From NCBI GenBank assembly GCA_958296245.1, contig OY282458.1, forward strand, positions 62,001 to 126,000: DNA of 64,000 nucleotides, in the 5' to 3' direction. The notes beneath the pieces were generated by a model. That model did no database searches and was not told where the DNA came from. It worked only from the letters and a program-made list of their open reading frames with translations. Shown here piece after piece: positions 32,180-40,004 of this stretch (positions within the stretch are counted from its first letter, which is position 1; each line of letters begins with the position of its first letter). Both the position numbers and the translations under genes were made by a program. This DNA comes from an uncultured Dehalococcoidia bacterium (GTDB lineage Bacteria > Chloroflexota > Dehalococcoidia > Lucifugimonadales > G958296245).

Positions 32180-33526
32180 TTACGGCTTCCACAGGGATCT
32201 GGCCACCTCTTCCATGAAAAAGCTGCGATAACCTTCGGGGGCGCCCACTATGTTCCCTTCCCCGTCTATTTTGAGCGAGTGAATCCGGACGTCCAAGTCG
32301 CCGCGCTCGAAATAGAGGATCGAAACGTCGTCAGGCTTCAACGGGGACTCTCCGTCGCGGACGTCCATGCGCACGCGGTCGATCAGGTGGTCGCTGTGCG
32401 TCTCGACCACCAGTTGGCGGGAACCGGCCACCTGGCAGAACAGGCTGCCGAGGGCGGCCTGCGCGCTGGGATGCAGATGTACCTCCGGTTGCTGAAGCAA
32501 GAATATATCCTGCCCGCTATCGCGCAGCAGTTCGGTTATCAAAGGCAGCGCCTGGCTGACCCCGTATCCCACGTCGATCAAGTTGCGTGCCGGCCCCTTC
32601 TTCCCACCTCCGAACTTTCTGATCTGCACTTGAAAAGGCTCGCTGCCTTTCCTCCCCAGCCGCTTGATGGATATCTCGTCGAAGAGGCCGGCCGACTTTC
32701 CAAAATCTTCGAGCCGCTTCTTGAGATCAGGCCATTCCTTACTCTTGGAAGACATTTCGGCTAGATACATGGGTACGTAGTCGCCTTCCGAGTCGAGCAT
32801 GGGCGAGGAAGGATCGTAAGTGCGGCGAGGCTTGGAGCGGACCGGTGCGCTTGCGAAGGAGCGTACTGCACGAATGGAATGAGAAAGCTCTCGCAACGAC
32901 TCACGATCCTTTGAGCTGAAGGCTGGAGAATCTTCAACAGGCACAAACCCAATCTCATGCGTCTGATCGTTCCCTTGAGTTTGGAATTCTTGCAGCAGAG
33001 AATAAAGATAGTATATTTCGACCTCATCTTCATCGATGAGCGGGACTCTGGTTCTTAGCGGAGCTTGTGCTTTCCAAGACCCTCTGGCGGTTCCGACTTC
33101 AATCACATATGTTTTATCAGATGCATACGATACGCCGACCCGCGTCTGCCCGTGGGAAATGCGGTGTGCCATGGGAACAGGCGCAGTGCCGCTCTGTCCG
33201 AAAACGAATTCAAGGTTGATAAGACGTCCACCTTCGGGGTTTAGGCTGAAGCTGAACCCTGCTTCGAACGTGTCCGCTCTGCCAACCCGGCCGCCTCTGT
33301 GGTGCGCAATCTCGTCGAAGCTTCCGAGATCGTAGGGAGCTTTCTTGAAGTCTGGATTCCTGAGGCTGTAGGTGAGTCCCGAGAGCACACGGATCATTGC
33401 CATGAAGGACGTCTTGCCGGTGCTGTTCTCGCCGACGAGCAGGGTAAGAGGCGCGAGGCGGGCGGTCTGTTTCTCGCGGAAGCACCGGTAGTTCTCGAGC
33501 GTAATCGAGTCCATTGCGGGGTTCAC
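32180..33526 (-). CDS. OLD/DUF3696-like AAA family ATPase
   Basis: 448 residues. Walker A 'VGENSTGKTS' (31-40), ABC-type signature-like 'GYGVSQALPLI' (320-330), Walker B with 'LLQQPEVHLHP' (343-353) and switch 'VETHSDHLIDRV' (374-385). The C-terminal tail 'SILYFERGDLDV' to 'FFMEEVARSLWK' matches the DUF3696-type end. This ATPase class powers or controls partner nucleases in several phage-defence systems. Here the partner is the PIN gene just downstream. No TOPRIM domain is fused. GC content is below the window norm, a sign of transfer. Confidence 0.85.
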   Translation of the reverse strand: MNPAMDSITLENYRCFREKQTARLAPLTLLVGENSTGKTSFMAMIRVLSGLTYSLRNPDFKKAPYDLGSFDEIAHHRGGRVGRADTFEAGFSFSLNPEGGRLINLEFVFGQSGTAPVPMAHRISHGQTRVGVSYASDKTYVIEVGTARGSWKAQAPLRTRVPLIDEDEVEIYYLYSLLQEFQTQGNDQTHEIGFVPVEDSPAFSSKDRESLRELSHSIRAVRSFASAPVRSKPRRTYDPSSPMLDSEGDYVPMYLAEMSSKSKEWPDLKKRLEDFGKSAGLFDEISIKRLGRKGSEPFQVQIRKFGGGKKGPARNLIDVGYGVSQALPLITELLRDSGQDIFLLQQPEVHLHPSAQAALGSLFCQVAGSRQLVVETHSDHLIDRVRMDVRDGESPLKPDDVSILYFERGDLDVRIHSLKIDGEGNIVGAPEGYRSFFMEEVARSLWKP

Positions 33527-33644
33527 TCACCTACGTACATTGCCGGCAGGATAACACACGCCGCCGCATTCCGGCACAGGAGCCATTGTGCCGTGGGCCG
33601 CGTCATCTTCTCCCGGAAGGGCTATGACGACTCCATGACGGGCG

Positions 33645-35051
33645 TTAGCCGCCCACGCTGAACGAGTACAGCTTTGCCGACTGCAGGTAGAACTTGAGCC
33701 GTATCCTGCGGCCGCGGAGCTCGTCCAGAGAGATATTCCGACGCCAGGTGACCTTGTGCCTCACCGAGTCGCCGTCGAACAGGGCGCAATCCGGCCTGGA
33801 GAACCCGTCGTACTGAACGCCCGCCTCGTCGAGCACGGCGACCCGTACCGCGCCCCCGCGCGCCGCCGCGTTGATGCGGAGCGCCCCCCCGTCGCACCGG
33901 AACGGCTTGGTGAGCATGTACCCGACCTCATCGCCGCCGTCCAAGGATACGAAGCCGTCCAACCTGAGCTTGGCAAGGGCTATGGAGCCGCTGCGGCCGG
34001 TGATGCCGTGCTCGACCGCGCAGGTCGCGTAGTAGAACCACAGCTCGTCCCCGACCTGAACGGGCCCCCTGGCCGTGTAGACCTCGCCCGCGTCGATGCT
34101 GCCGGGAGGGCCGTTCGGTATGAACGGCTTCCTGCCCCCTATCCGCTCCCACGAGATGCCGTCGCGGCTGGCGGCGAGCTGGACGTCTATCGTGCCGTAG
34201 AACCTGATCTGCGGCTCCTCCACGGACGTGCGGTAGATGAATAGCTGGCCCAGATAGTGGCCCTCGTACTGGAACACCGGCATCCCGTAGAACTCCGTGC
34301 CGGGCGGGTCCTCCTCGTCCGGTACCAGCACGTCCTCGGGGTCGGTCCAGTTCACGAAGTCGTCGCTGACCGCCCGGCCTATGCGCCTGGTCCTGTTTCC
34401 CTCGTGCACCGACGGGCGGGCGTACGCTACGTACTTGTCGTGGTTCTCATCCCATCCCAACAGCATGTGCGAGTCGCTGGACCTCTGGATAACCGGGTTG
34501 CCCTCGTACTTCGTCCAGCGCAGCCCGTCGGGCGAGAACGCCACCGACACGCCGTCGCCCATGTTCGGGGTGCCCGACGGGTCGCGCGCCTCGAAGAACA
34601 GCGCTTTGTACAGCCGGGCCGGATCGGGGTCGCGTTCGTCTCTGATGACGTTGCCGAAGGCGGCATCTCTCAGCACGATGTTATTGTCCCTCGAGCCCTT
34701 GAACTCGACGAGGCCCAGGTTCGAGCGCTCCCAGAAGATGCCGTCCCTCGACGTGGCGTAGCCGATCGTGTACAGCAGGTTTGCGGCGTCGAATCCCGCC
34801 CACGGCCCGCTGTCAGCCGAGCCTATGGCCGGGATCCCCATGCCGGCGTAGCCCTGGTACCACATCCTGAACAGCCCGTCCCCGGGGTCGCGGGTCACCG
34901 TACCGTACAGGGTGACCCTGCCCTCCCAGGGGTAGATCGGGTCCAGTATGGGGTTGCCGGCGTACTTGGTCGGCTGGTTCAGCGTGCGGCAGAGGCCCCT
35001 CTTCTCCTCGATTATCCGGTCGTCTATGAATAGTTGCTTCTGTCCAGTCAT
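33645..35051 (-). CDS. GH32/GH43-like five-bladed propeller glycosidase-like protein
   Basis: 468 residues, no signal peptide. 'KQLFIDDRIIEEKRGL' then repeated propeller blocks such as 'GNPILDP', 'RMWYQGY', 'YATSRDGIFWER', 'FSPDGLRWTKYEGNPV', 'SRDGISWERIGGRKPF' and 'LWFYYATC' resemble the GH32/62/43/68 superfamily. The last ~100 residues are a beta-sandwich. It is the last gene of a leftward run that includes a Gfo/Idh/MocA oxidoreductase, a sialidase-like protein and a PhyH-like dioxygenase. Catalytic residues are not assigned; it may not be a hydrolase. Confidence 0.75.
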   Translation of the reverse strand: MTGQKQLFIDDRIIEEKRGLCRTLNQPTKYAGNPILDPIYPWEGRVTLYGTVTRDPGDGLFRMWYQGYAGMGIPAIGSADSGPWAGFDAANLLYTIGYATSRDGIFWERSNLGLVEFKGSRDNNIVLRDAAFGNVIRDERDPDPARLYKALFFEARDPSGTPNMGDGVSVAFSPDGLRWTKYEGNPVIQRSSDSHMLLGWDENHDKYVAYARPSVHEGNRTRRIGRAVSDDFVNWTDPEDVLVPDEEDPPGTEFYGMPVFQYEGHYLGQLFIYRTSVEEPQIRFYGTIDVQLAASRDGISWERIGGRKPFIPNGPPGSIDAGEVYTARGPVQVGDELWFYYATCAVEHGITGRSGSIALAKLRLDGFVSLDGGDEVGYMLTKPFRCDGGALRINAAARGGAVRVAVLDEAGVQYDGFSRPDCALFDGDSVRHKVTWRRNISLDELRGRRIRLKFYLQSAKLYSFSVGG

Positions 35052-35084
35052 TCTTTGACGCTCCCTTTCAGTTCCTGGGCCGGG

Positions 35085-36149
35085 TTACAAAGGCAGAGGT
35101 ATCGTCCGCCGCTCTTGGGCGCTCCTGATCACGGCCTCGGTGAACTCCATGTACCTGACGCCGTCCTCGAAGGTCGTCTCGCCGACTGGGCGCTCGCCCC
35201 GTATCGCCCCGACGAAGTCCGCCGCCGCCCGGACGGGCTGCCACTTCTCCCGTGGTATGACCACCTCGGACATCGCGTCGTCCCCCCGGCGGCCCAACCA
35301 CACCCCGGAGGATTCCGGCGTGCCGGGCGGGCTGAGCACGCATCGCACCGTTCCCTCCGACCCGAACACCCAAAGCTCGCTGGCCGGCGCGAACCCGGCC
35401 ACCGTGCTCAACCGCATGTGCATCGTGGCCCGACCCGACAGCTCGGCGGTGATCTCCACGTGGTCCGGTACGTCGGTGACCATGCGCCTGCCCGAAGGGT
35501 CGTTCAGCAGCGGGTAGAACACCCTCGTAACCGCGGTCACGCTCGTGGCCGGGCCGAAGATACGCAACATGTCCTCGTACCGCATGGCGACCATCATGAT
35601 GTTGAACCCGCTCATGCTCCTGTCGTAGCGCCACGGATAGGCAGGCGTCAGGTTGGCGAACCCCGACGCCTGCGTGAAGTCGGCGGCCAGGACCTCGCCT
35701 ATCGAGCCGCCGACCAGATCGGCCAGCGTCTTTATGACGGCGGGGCTCGCCATGTAGCCGGGGTTGACCTGAGCGACCAGATCGGGCTTCCGTAGACTGG
35801 CCGCCAGCATCTCCCGCGCCTGGTCCGCGCTCATCGCCATGCGCGCCTCGGTCAGCACGTGCTTGCCCTTCTCCAGCGCCTGGAGGGTGATAGGGTGGTG
35901 CATGTAGGGCCACGTGCCTATCACCACGGCGTCTATGTCGGGGTCGTCGAGAAGCTGCGGCCACTTGTCGTAGACCCGTGGGATCCCATGCTCGCGCGCG
36001 GCGCGCTCGCTCGAATGACGGGTCCTGTTGGCAACGCCGAGTATCGAAACGCCCTCGATGTCCCTGAGACGCGGTATGTGGGAGTTCGCCGCGTTTGCGC
36101 CGGCCCCAATGAAACCCACCCTTACTCTATGTCGGGACAATCTCCTCAC
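35085..36149 (-). CDS. Gfo/Idh/MocA family oxidoreductase
   Basis: 354 residues, GTG start. Rossmann opening 'RVGFIGAGANAANSHIPRLRDI', 'DAVVIGTWPYMHHPI', and 'KGKHVLTEARMAMS' in place of the usual E-K-P, so the catalytic lysine is replaced by alanine-arginine. The C-terminal domain carries a GFO/IDH/MocA beta-sheet with 'GSEGTVRCVL'. It would be NAD(P)-linked, but loss of the EKP lysine means dehydrogenase activity is doubtful. It lies 33 bp before the propeller gene and 59 bp after the sialidase-like gene. Confidence 0.85.
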   Translation of the reverse strand: MRRLSRHRVRVGFIGAGANAANSHIPRLRDIEGVSILGVANRTRHSSERAAREHGIPRVYDKWPQLLDDPDIDAVVIGTWPYMHHPITLQALEKGKHVLTEARMAMSADQAREMLAASLRKPDLVAQVNPGYMASPAVIKTLADLVGGSIGEVLAADFTQASGFANLTPAYPWRYDRSMSGFNIMMVAMRYEDMLRIFGPATSVTAVTRVFYPLLNDPSGRRMVTDVPDHVEITAELSGRATMHMRLSTVAGFAPASELWVFGSEGTVRCVLSPPGTPESSGVWLGRRGDDAMSEVVIPREKWQPVRAAADFVGAIRGERPVGETTFEDGVRYMEFTEAVIRSAQERRTIPLPL

Positions 36150-36208
36150 CTCCGGCAGCCGTCGTTGCGGGCGGCGGCGTGTTTCGCTCTACGCAGGCGG
36201 CGCGCGGC

Positions 36209-37333
36209 TCAGGCGGCCAAGTCGCTCTCTGAGTACGTGCTGCCTGCTATGTATCGGACGCCGTCGGCGTCGTGGAAGTAGTAGACGGTCAGTATTCGCC
36301 CGTCTCCGAGCTGGACGGACGCGGGATAGCCGAGGTCGTAGTGCAGGCCGTCATCCCTGATCACCAACTCGCGCTCCAGGTCCCACGTCTCGCCGTCGTC
36401 GCTGCTCATCACGGCCCTAACGCCGAACGGCTCGCGCCGGTAGCCGTAGGAGCACAGCAGCCGGCAGCTGCTCAACCTGAGCAGGTGGCACGGGAACCCC
36501 CAGACGGGAGACCGCCTCAAGCCGCTCCACGTCCAGCCCCCGTCCGAGGACGACGCCTGGAACAGAAAGCCATCGGCGTCCGGCGTGCGCATCATCGTCA
36601 GCAACCGGCCGCCGCCCAGGTCCAGTACGGGAGGCTCATGGAAGCCGATACGGTCGTGCGGGTCGCGCGCAACCGTGGTCGGCTCTCCCCATGAGCGCCC
36701 GCCGTCGCGGGACCTGAGGACGTGGTACGAGGCTGCGGCCTCACCCTGGAAGGCGCCGTAGATCGGCATGAGCCACGCGCCGTCGTCCAGCTCGACTATG
36801 GCCGTCTTCCCAACTAACGCCGCAAAGCCGAAGGATGGCAGCGTGACCGGCTCAGGCGCACTCCACGTACGGCCGTCGTCCGAGGAGCGAAACATGTACA
36901 TACTGTCGAACAGCTCGGAGCCGAAGGGCTTGCCGGGCAGCATGGGACGTAGGAACCTGCTGCCGTTCAGCGCCGTGATCTGCTCGCCGGACTTTCCGAG
37001 GTCCCAACGGTGATTGAGAGCTATAAGCTCCCCCGACCTGAGCCGCGTTATCACCGGCATGTTGAGGTCCTGAGAGCCGTTCGAGGAGTCGATAACCGCG
37101 GGCGTGGACCAGGTGGCGCCGTCGTCACCGGAGCGGACGGCGACTACCCGCGACCCGGGGTCGAGGTGGTAGTGGCGCAGCGCCTCGTCCCGCCTGTGAG
37201 CAGGATCGCCGTGGCCGGGCCTCGCCGGGGCCTGCCGGAAGAGCGTGAGGAGGTCGCCGTTAGCCAGCCGGACGATGTCCGGGAAGGCGCTCTGGTAGTC
37301 CGTGCCCCTGAAAAGGGTGAAGTGCTCCAGCAC
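36209..37333 (-). CDS. Sialidase-like BNR/Asp-box propeller protein
   Basis: 374 residues, GTG start. Asp boxes 'SGDDGATW', 'SSDDGRTW', 'SRDGGRSW', 'SSDGGWTW' and 'SSDDGETW' give five clear blades. 'FRGTDYQSAFPDIVRLANGDLLTLFRQAPAR' is the common opening of these proteins. No signal peptide. One base separates it from the PhyH-like gene upstream, so the two are coupled. Substrate unknown. Confidence 0.83.
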   Translation of the reverse strand: MLEHFTLFRGTDYQSAFPDIVRLANGDLLTLFRQAPARPGHGDPAHRRDEALRHYHLDPGSRVVAVRSGDDGATWSTPAVIDSSNGSQDLNMPVITRLRSGELIALNHRWDLGKSGEQITALNGSRFLRPMLPGKPFGSELFDSMYMFRSSDDGRTWSAPEPVTLPSFGFAALVGKTAIVELDDGAWLMPIYGAFQGEAAASYHVLRSRDGGRSWGEPTTVARDPHDRIGFHEPPVLDLGGGRLLTMMRTPDADGFLFQASSSDGGWTWSGLRRSPVWGFPCHLLRLSSCRLLCSYGYRREPFGVRAVMSSDDGETWDLERELVIRDDGLHYDLGYPASVQLGDGRILTVYYFHDADGVRYIAGSTYSESDLAA

Positions 37334-37334
37334 G

Positions 37335-38138
37335 TCAGGCCTCTATCGTCTCGAAGCCAAGGGCGAGCAACGGCTCGATCATGCCCCTGATCCGGGGGTT
37401 CTCATGGCCCACCCACTTGTCGGAGGGGCGCAGGCTGAACGTCATCCGCTCGTAGGCCCGCCTCAGGAAGGCGACTTGCTCCTCACTCCTCGGCGCGGGC
37501 ATCAGGGACAGCGCCAGCATCCGACGGCCCGCACCGCCGCCGAACGACGCGTGAGCCATCCCCTGGCTGAAGAATACGACGTCCCCCGGATCGGACTCGA
37601 GCGCCGCGCAAGGCACGTCCTCGGGGTCCAGGCCGAACGGCTTGGCCCGGCGGGGCCCGCCGAGCCTCCACATGAACTCCAAGCGGTCGCCCATCTCCTG
37701 CCGCTGCGACCCCGGTATGACGCGCAGGCATCCGGTGTCCGCCCGCACGGGGTCGAAGTAGAAGACCACCTTGATCGACTCGTAGTCCCAGGGCAGATGG
37801 TCGCCGTCCGTGCCTTGGAACCGGTCGCCGTGCCACTCCGTATCTCCGACGTACAAGTTCCCGTCGGAGCCTACCCAAACGAAGCCCTCGCCCAGAAGCT
37901 GCTGCAAGGGTAGGTAGATGCGATCGTCCGCCACGACGTCGGTGAGCAGCTTGCGCCTCTCTACGAACGGCTGCACCGACTGCCGCTGCCTGCCGTCGAA
38001 CGGCTCGTACCCGCGGGCCTCCGCCAACACGTCGTCGAACTCGCCGGTGAGCCCCGCCATGTCGTCCGCCGAAAATATCTGCCGGCGCACCACGAACCCG
38101 AACGTCCTGAAATGCTCAACCTCATCCTGAGTCAGCAT
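37335..38138 (-). CDS. Phytanoyl-CoA dioxygenase (PhyH) family 2-oxoglutarate/Fe(II) oxygenase
   Basis: 267 residues from ATG 38138, which has AAGGAG eight bases upstream; a longer frame lacks this. Iron ligands H103-x-D105 ('EWHGD') and H195 ('GMAHASF'), and the 2-oxoglutarate arginine near 204-205, are in place. 'YFDPVRADTGCLRVIPGSQ' is the family block. It hydroxylates an unactivated carbon using oxygen and 2-oxoglutarate. First gene of the leftward cluster to 33645. Confidence 0.9.
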   Translation of the reverse strand: MLTQDEVEHFRTFGFVVRRQIFSADDMAGLTGEFDDVLAEARGYEPFDGRQRQSVQPFVERRKLLTDVVADDRIYLPLQQLLGEGFVWVGSDGNLYVGDTEWHGDRFQGTDGDHLPWDYESIKVVFYFDPVRADTGCLRVIPGSQRQEMGDRLEFMWRLGGPRRAKPFGLDPEDVPCAALESDPGDVVFFSQGMAHASFGGGAGRRMLALSLMPAPRSEEQVAFLRRAYERMTFSLRPSDKWVGHENPRIRGMIEPLLALGFETIEA

Positions 38139-38174
38139 CCAATCATCTCCTTGCTCTAAGCTGTGTTGATTTTC

Positions 38175-38389
38175 CATGTAATGCCGAGTGCAGCGAGGAA
38201 TCTAGTAGTCCAACATCATTGTGTTGATGAGATTCCCGCCCACCCGCCCTATGTGGAGGTGGGGGACGCCCCCACGCCCCCGGCGAGGGGATGCGCCCCT
38301 CTGCACACCCCGAGGGAGATTCCTCCTAGCCTTGTGAACGGAGCGCACCTCCGCGCTGTCATTCCGAACGGAGCGCAATATGAGTCGCT
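38175..38389. repeat. Composite repeat: R3-like ends flanking an R2-like core
   Basis: Left edge has CATGTAATGCCGAGTGCAGCGAGGAATC, right edge has TGTCATTCCGAACGGAGCGC, which are degenerate inverted ends of R3. In between is a GGGGATGCGCCCCTCTGCACACCCC block like the reversed R2 element. It looks like one mobile repeat inserted into another. Confidence 0.6.
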
Positions 38390-38391
38390 GT

Positions 38392-39060
38392 TCACTCATC
38401 CTCCATCACCACACCGGTAACCGTTGCCCTCAGCCAGAGGCCAAAGCCCACAGCCCCTCCCATAACCAATACAGGGAGAAGCAACAGAAATCCCTCAGCG
38501 CCGACTTGGGACAAGCCGACCAACACTAATCCACCAATTGCTCCGCCACATAACAAGCTGCCAGAGACGACCTTCTCGCGGCGGGTAATAAAACGTGTTC
38601 TTCTGAAATGTTCAACATTCGAAGCCTGCCGCGTGCGCTGTGTCTCTGCCTTGAACTGGGCCTGCGACACAGGCCGAGATGGTGGCTTTCGCTGTCTCGT
38701 CGAAATAAGTCGAGCATATCGCGCCCTGAACTCGCTATCGGTCTGCAATCCCTTGCGCTGGTTACAAGGTCGGCAGATCACTTGGAGGTTGTCAGTATCG
38801 TTGGACCCGCCGCGGACAATCGGAACCATATGGTCTATGTCAAGAGTACGCGCAGTCCGGCGGTACCCACAGTAGACGCAGGTATTGTCTTGACGCTTCA
38901 TCAACTGCCGTTTCAGTCCCTTCGGCCACGCCATTCGCTTGGTAGGACGTATCCTGCGTTCATTGGATCGAGTGATAAGCATCAGCCAAATGAGCCAATC
39001 TGCTATCAGCAGCGAAACCAGCACAATCCACGTCCACACCTTTGCCAACGTGGAATTCAT
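38392..39060 (-). CDS. Membrane-anchored HNH endonuclease-like protein
   Basis: 222 residues. One N-terminal membrane helix (about 9-29), a central HNH domain (60-104) with zinc cysteines C61/C64 and C96/C99, catalytic D76-H77 in 'DIDHMVP', N91 and 'RPCNQRKG', then two C-terminal membrane helices (about 165-183, 189-211). HNH domains cut DNA. ATG at 39060 is preferred; its leader (GAGGAACGAAGT) follows a TATAAT on this strand. AT content is higher than in neighbours. The function of a nuclease fixed to the membrane is unknown. Confidence 0.82.
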   Translation of the reverse strand: MNSTLAKVWTWIVLVSLLIADWLIWLMLITRSNERRIRPTKRMAWPKGLKRQLMKRQDNTCVYCGYRRTARTLDIDHMVPIVRGGSNDTDNLQVICRPCNQRKGLQTDSEFRARYARLISTRQRKPPSRPVSQAQFKAETQRTRQASNVEHFRRTRFITRREKVVSGSLLCGGAIGGLVLVGLSQVGAEGFLLLLPVLVMGGAVGFGLWLRATVTGVVMEDE

Positions 39061-39075
39061 ACTTCGTTCCTCGAT

Positions 39076-39104
39076 ATTATATGGCCCTGTCATGGCAATT
39101 CGTT
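39076..39104 (-). promoter_or_regulatory. TATAAT-containing motif upstream of the HNH gene, near-duplicate of one at 3505
   Basis: On the minus strand it reads GAATTGCCATGACAGGGCC followed by ATATAAT. A nearly identical 25-mer (GAATTGCCGTGATAGGGCC then ATATA) lies at about 3507-3532. The -10 box is good; a -35 box is not clear. Confidence 0.4.
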
Positions 39105-39114
39105 ATTAGTTCGG

Positions 39115-39948
39115 CTACGCCTTAGGCGCGAATGTACCCACTGAGGTCAGGTGATCGTACGCCGCTCCGGCGCAGTGCTCTATGCTTTCGCCCTCCAACG
39201 GCGACTGATGCACGGCGACTACCCCGTCGTAGCGCACCTCCGACAGCGCGGCCAGTATCTCCCCGAAGTCTATGGCGCCCGGCTCTCCGAACTGCGCGTC
39301 GTCGTACCTCACCCAGCCGGGATGCCAGCGCAGCGTGCGCTTGCCCCCGCCGTCCCACATCCTCGTGTTCTTCAGGTAGACGTAGCAGAGGTAAGGGGCG
39401 ACCCGCCTGATAGTCTTCGGGCCGATGTCCTGGCGGCACCATACCCAATTGGTCGTCTCATACGTAAGGGCGAAGTTGCGCCGGTTGACCCGGCGGACGT
39501 ACTCGATGGAGCCGTCCACGGTCTCGAACATGCTCTGACCGTGGGCCATGTGCGTGAGGGTGATCCCCCGCTCCAGCGCCTCGTCCGCCGCCCGCTGCAC
39601 CCACTTCAGGTCGGACCAACTCAGTATGCAGACGCGCACCAGCTTGCAGCCGAAGTCATCCGCCACGTCGAGATGAGGGCCAATCTCGCGCAGCGCGAGC
39701 GGGCCCTGCGCGTTGTTCAACGGGACGTCGAAGTTGGCCGTGACCATCGTGGCCCGCAGCCCCAGGCGGTCCATGTGACGCTTGACCTCGAGCCGCTCGC
39801 CCCTCTCCGTATGAGTCCCTGCGATCGAGGCTCTCATGCAGACGCCGTGATAGCCGAGGTCAGCCGCCATCTCCAGAAACCGATCGGCGTCCATCAGCGG
39901 CTTCTTATCCGGTCCCTCCATCACCACCGCCGACAACGAGATGTCCAT
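39115..39948 (-). CDS. Sugar phosphate isomerase/epimerase (xylose isomerase-like barrel)
   Basis: 277 residues. AP-endonuclease-2/xylose-isomerase-like TIM barrel: 'FLEMAADLGYHGVCMRAS', 'LREIGPHLDVADDFGCKLVRV', 'ITLTHMAHGQ', 'ALTYETTNWVWCRQ', 'YVYLKNTRMW' and 'IDFGEILAALSEVRYDGVVAVH', which carry the usual metal-binding Glu/Asp/His. These enzymes interconvert ketoses or epimerise sugar acids. It follows the MDR dehydrogenase gene on the same strand by 56 bp, so they may act on the same substrate. Confidence 0.85.
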   Translation of the reverse strand: MDISLSAVVMEGPDKKPLMDADRFLEMAADLGYHGVCMRASIAGTHTERGERLEVKRHMDRLGLRATMVTANFDVPLNNAQGPLALREIGPHLDVADDFGCKLVRVCILSWSDLKWVQRAADEALERGITLTHMAHGQSMFETVDGSIEYVRRVNRRNFALTYETTNWVWCRQDIGPKTIRRVAPYLCYVYLKNTRMWDGGGKRTLRWHPGWVRYDDAQFGEPGAIDFGEILAALSEVRYDGVVAVHQSPLEGESIEHCAGAAYDHLTSVGTFAPKA

Positions 39949-40004
39949 GCGCGCGCTCTAGCTGGCCCTCCTGATCCTGAGCCCCAAACCCTTGATTCGG
40001 ACGC

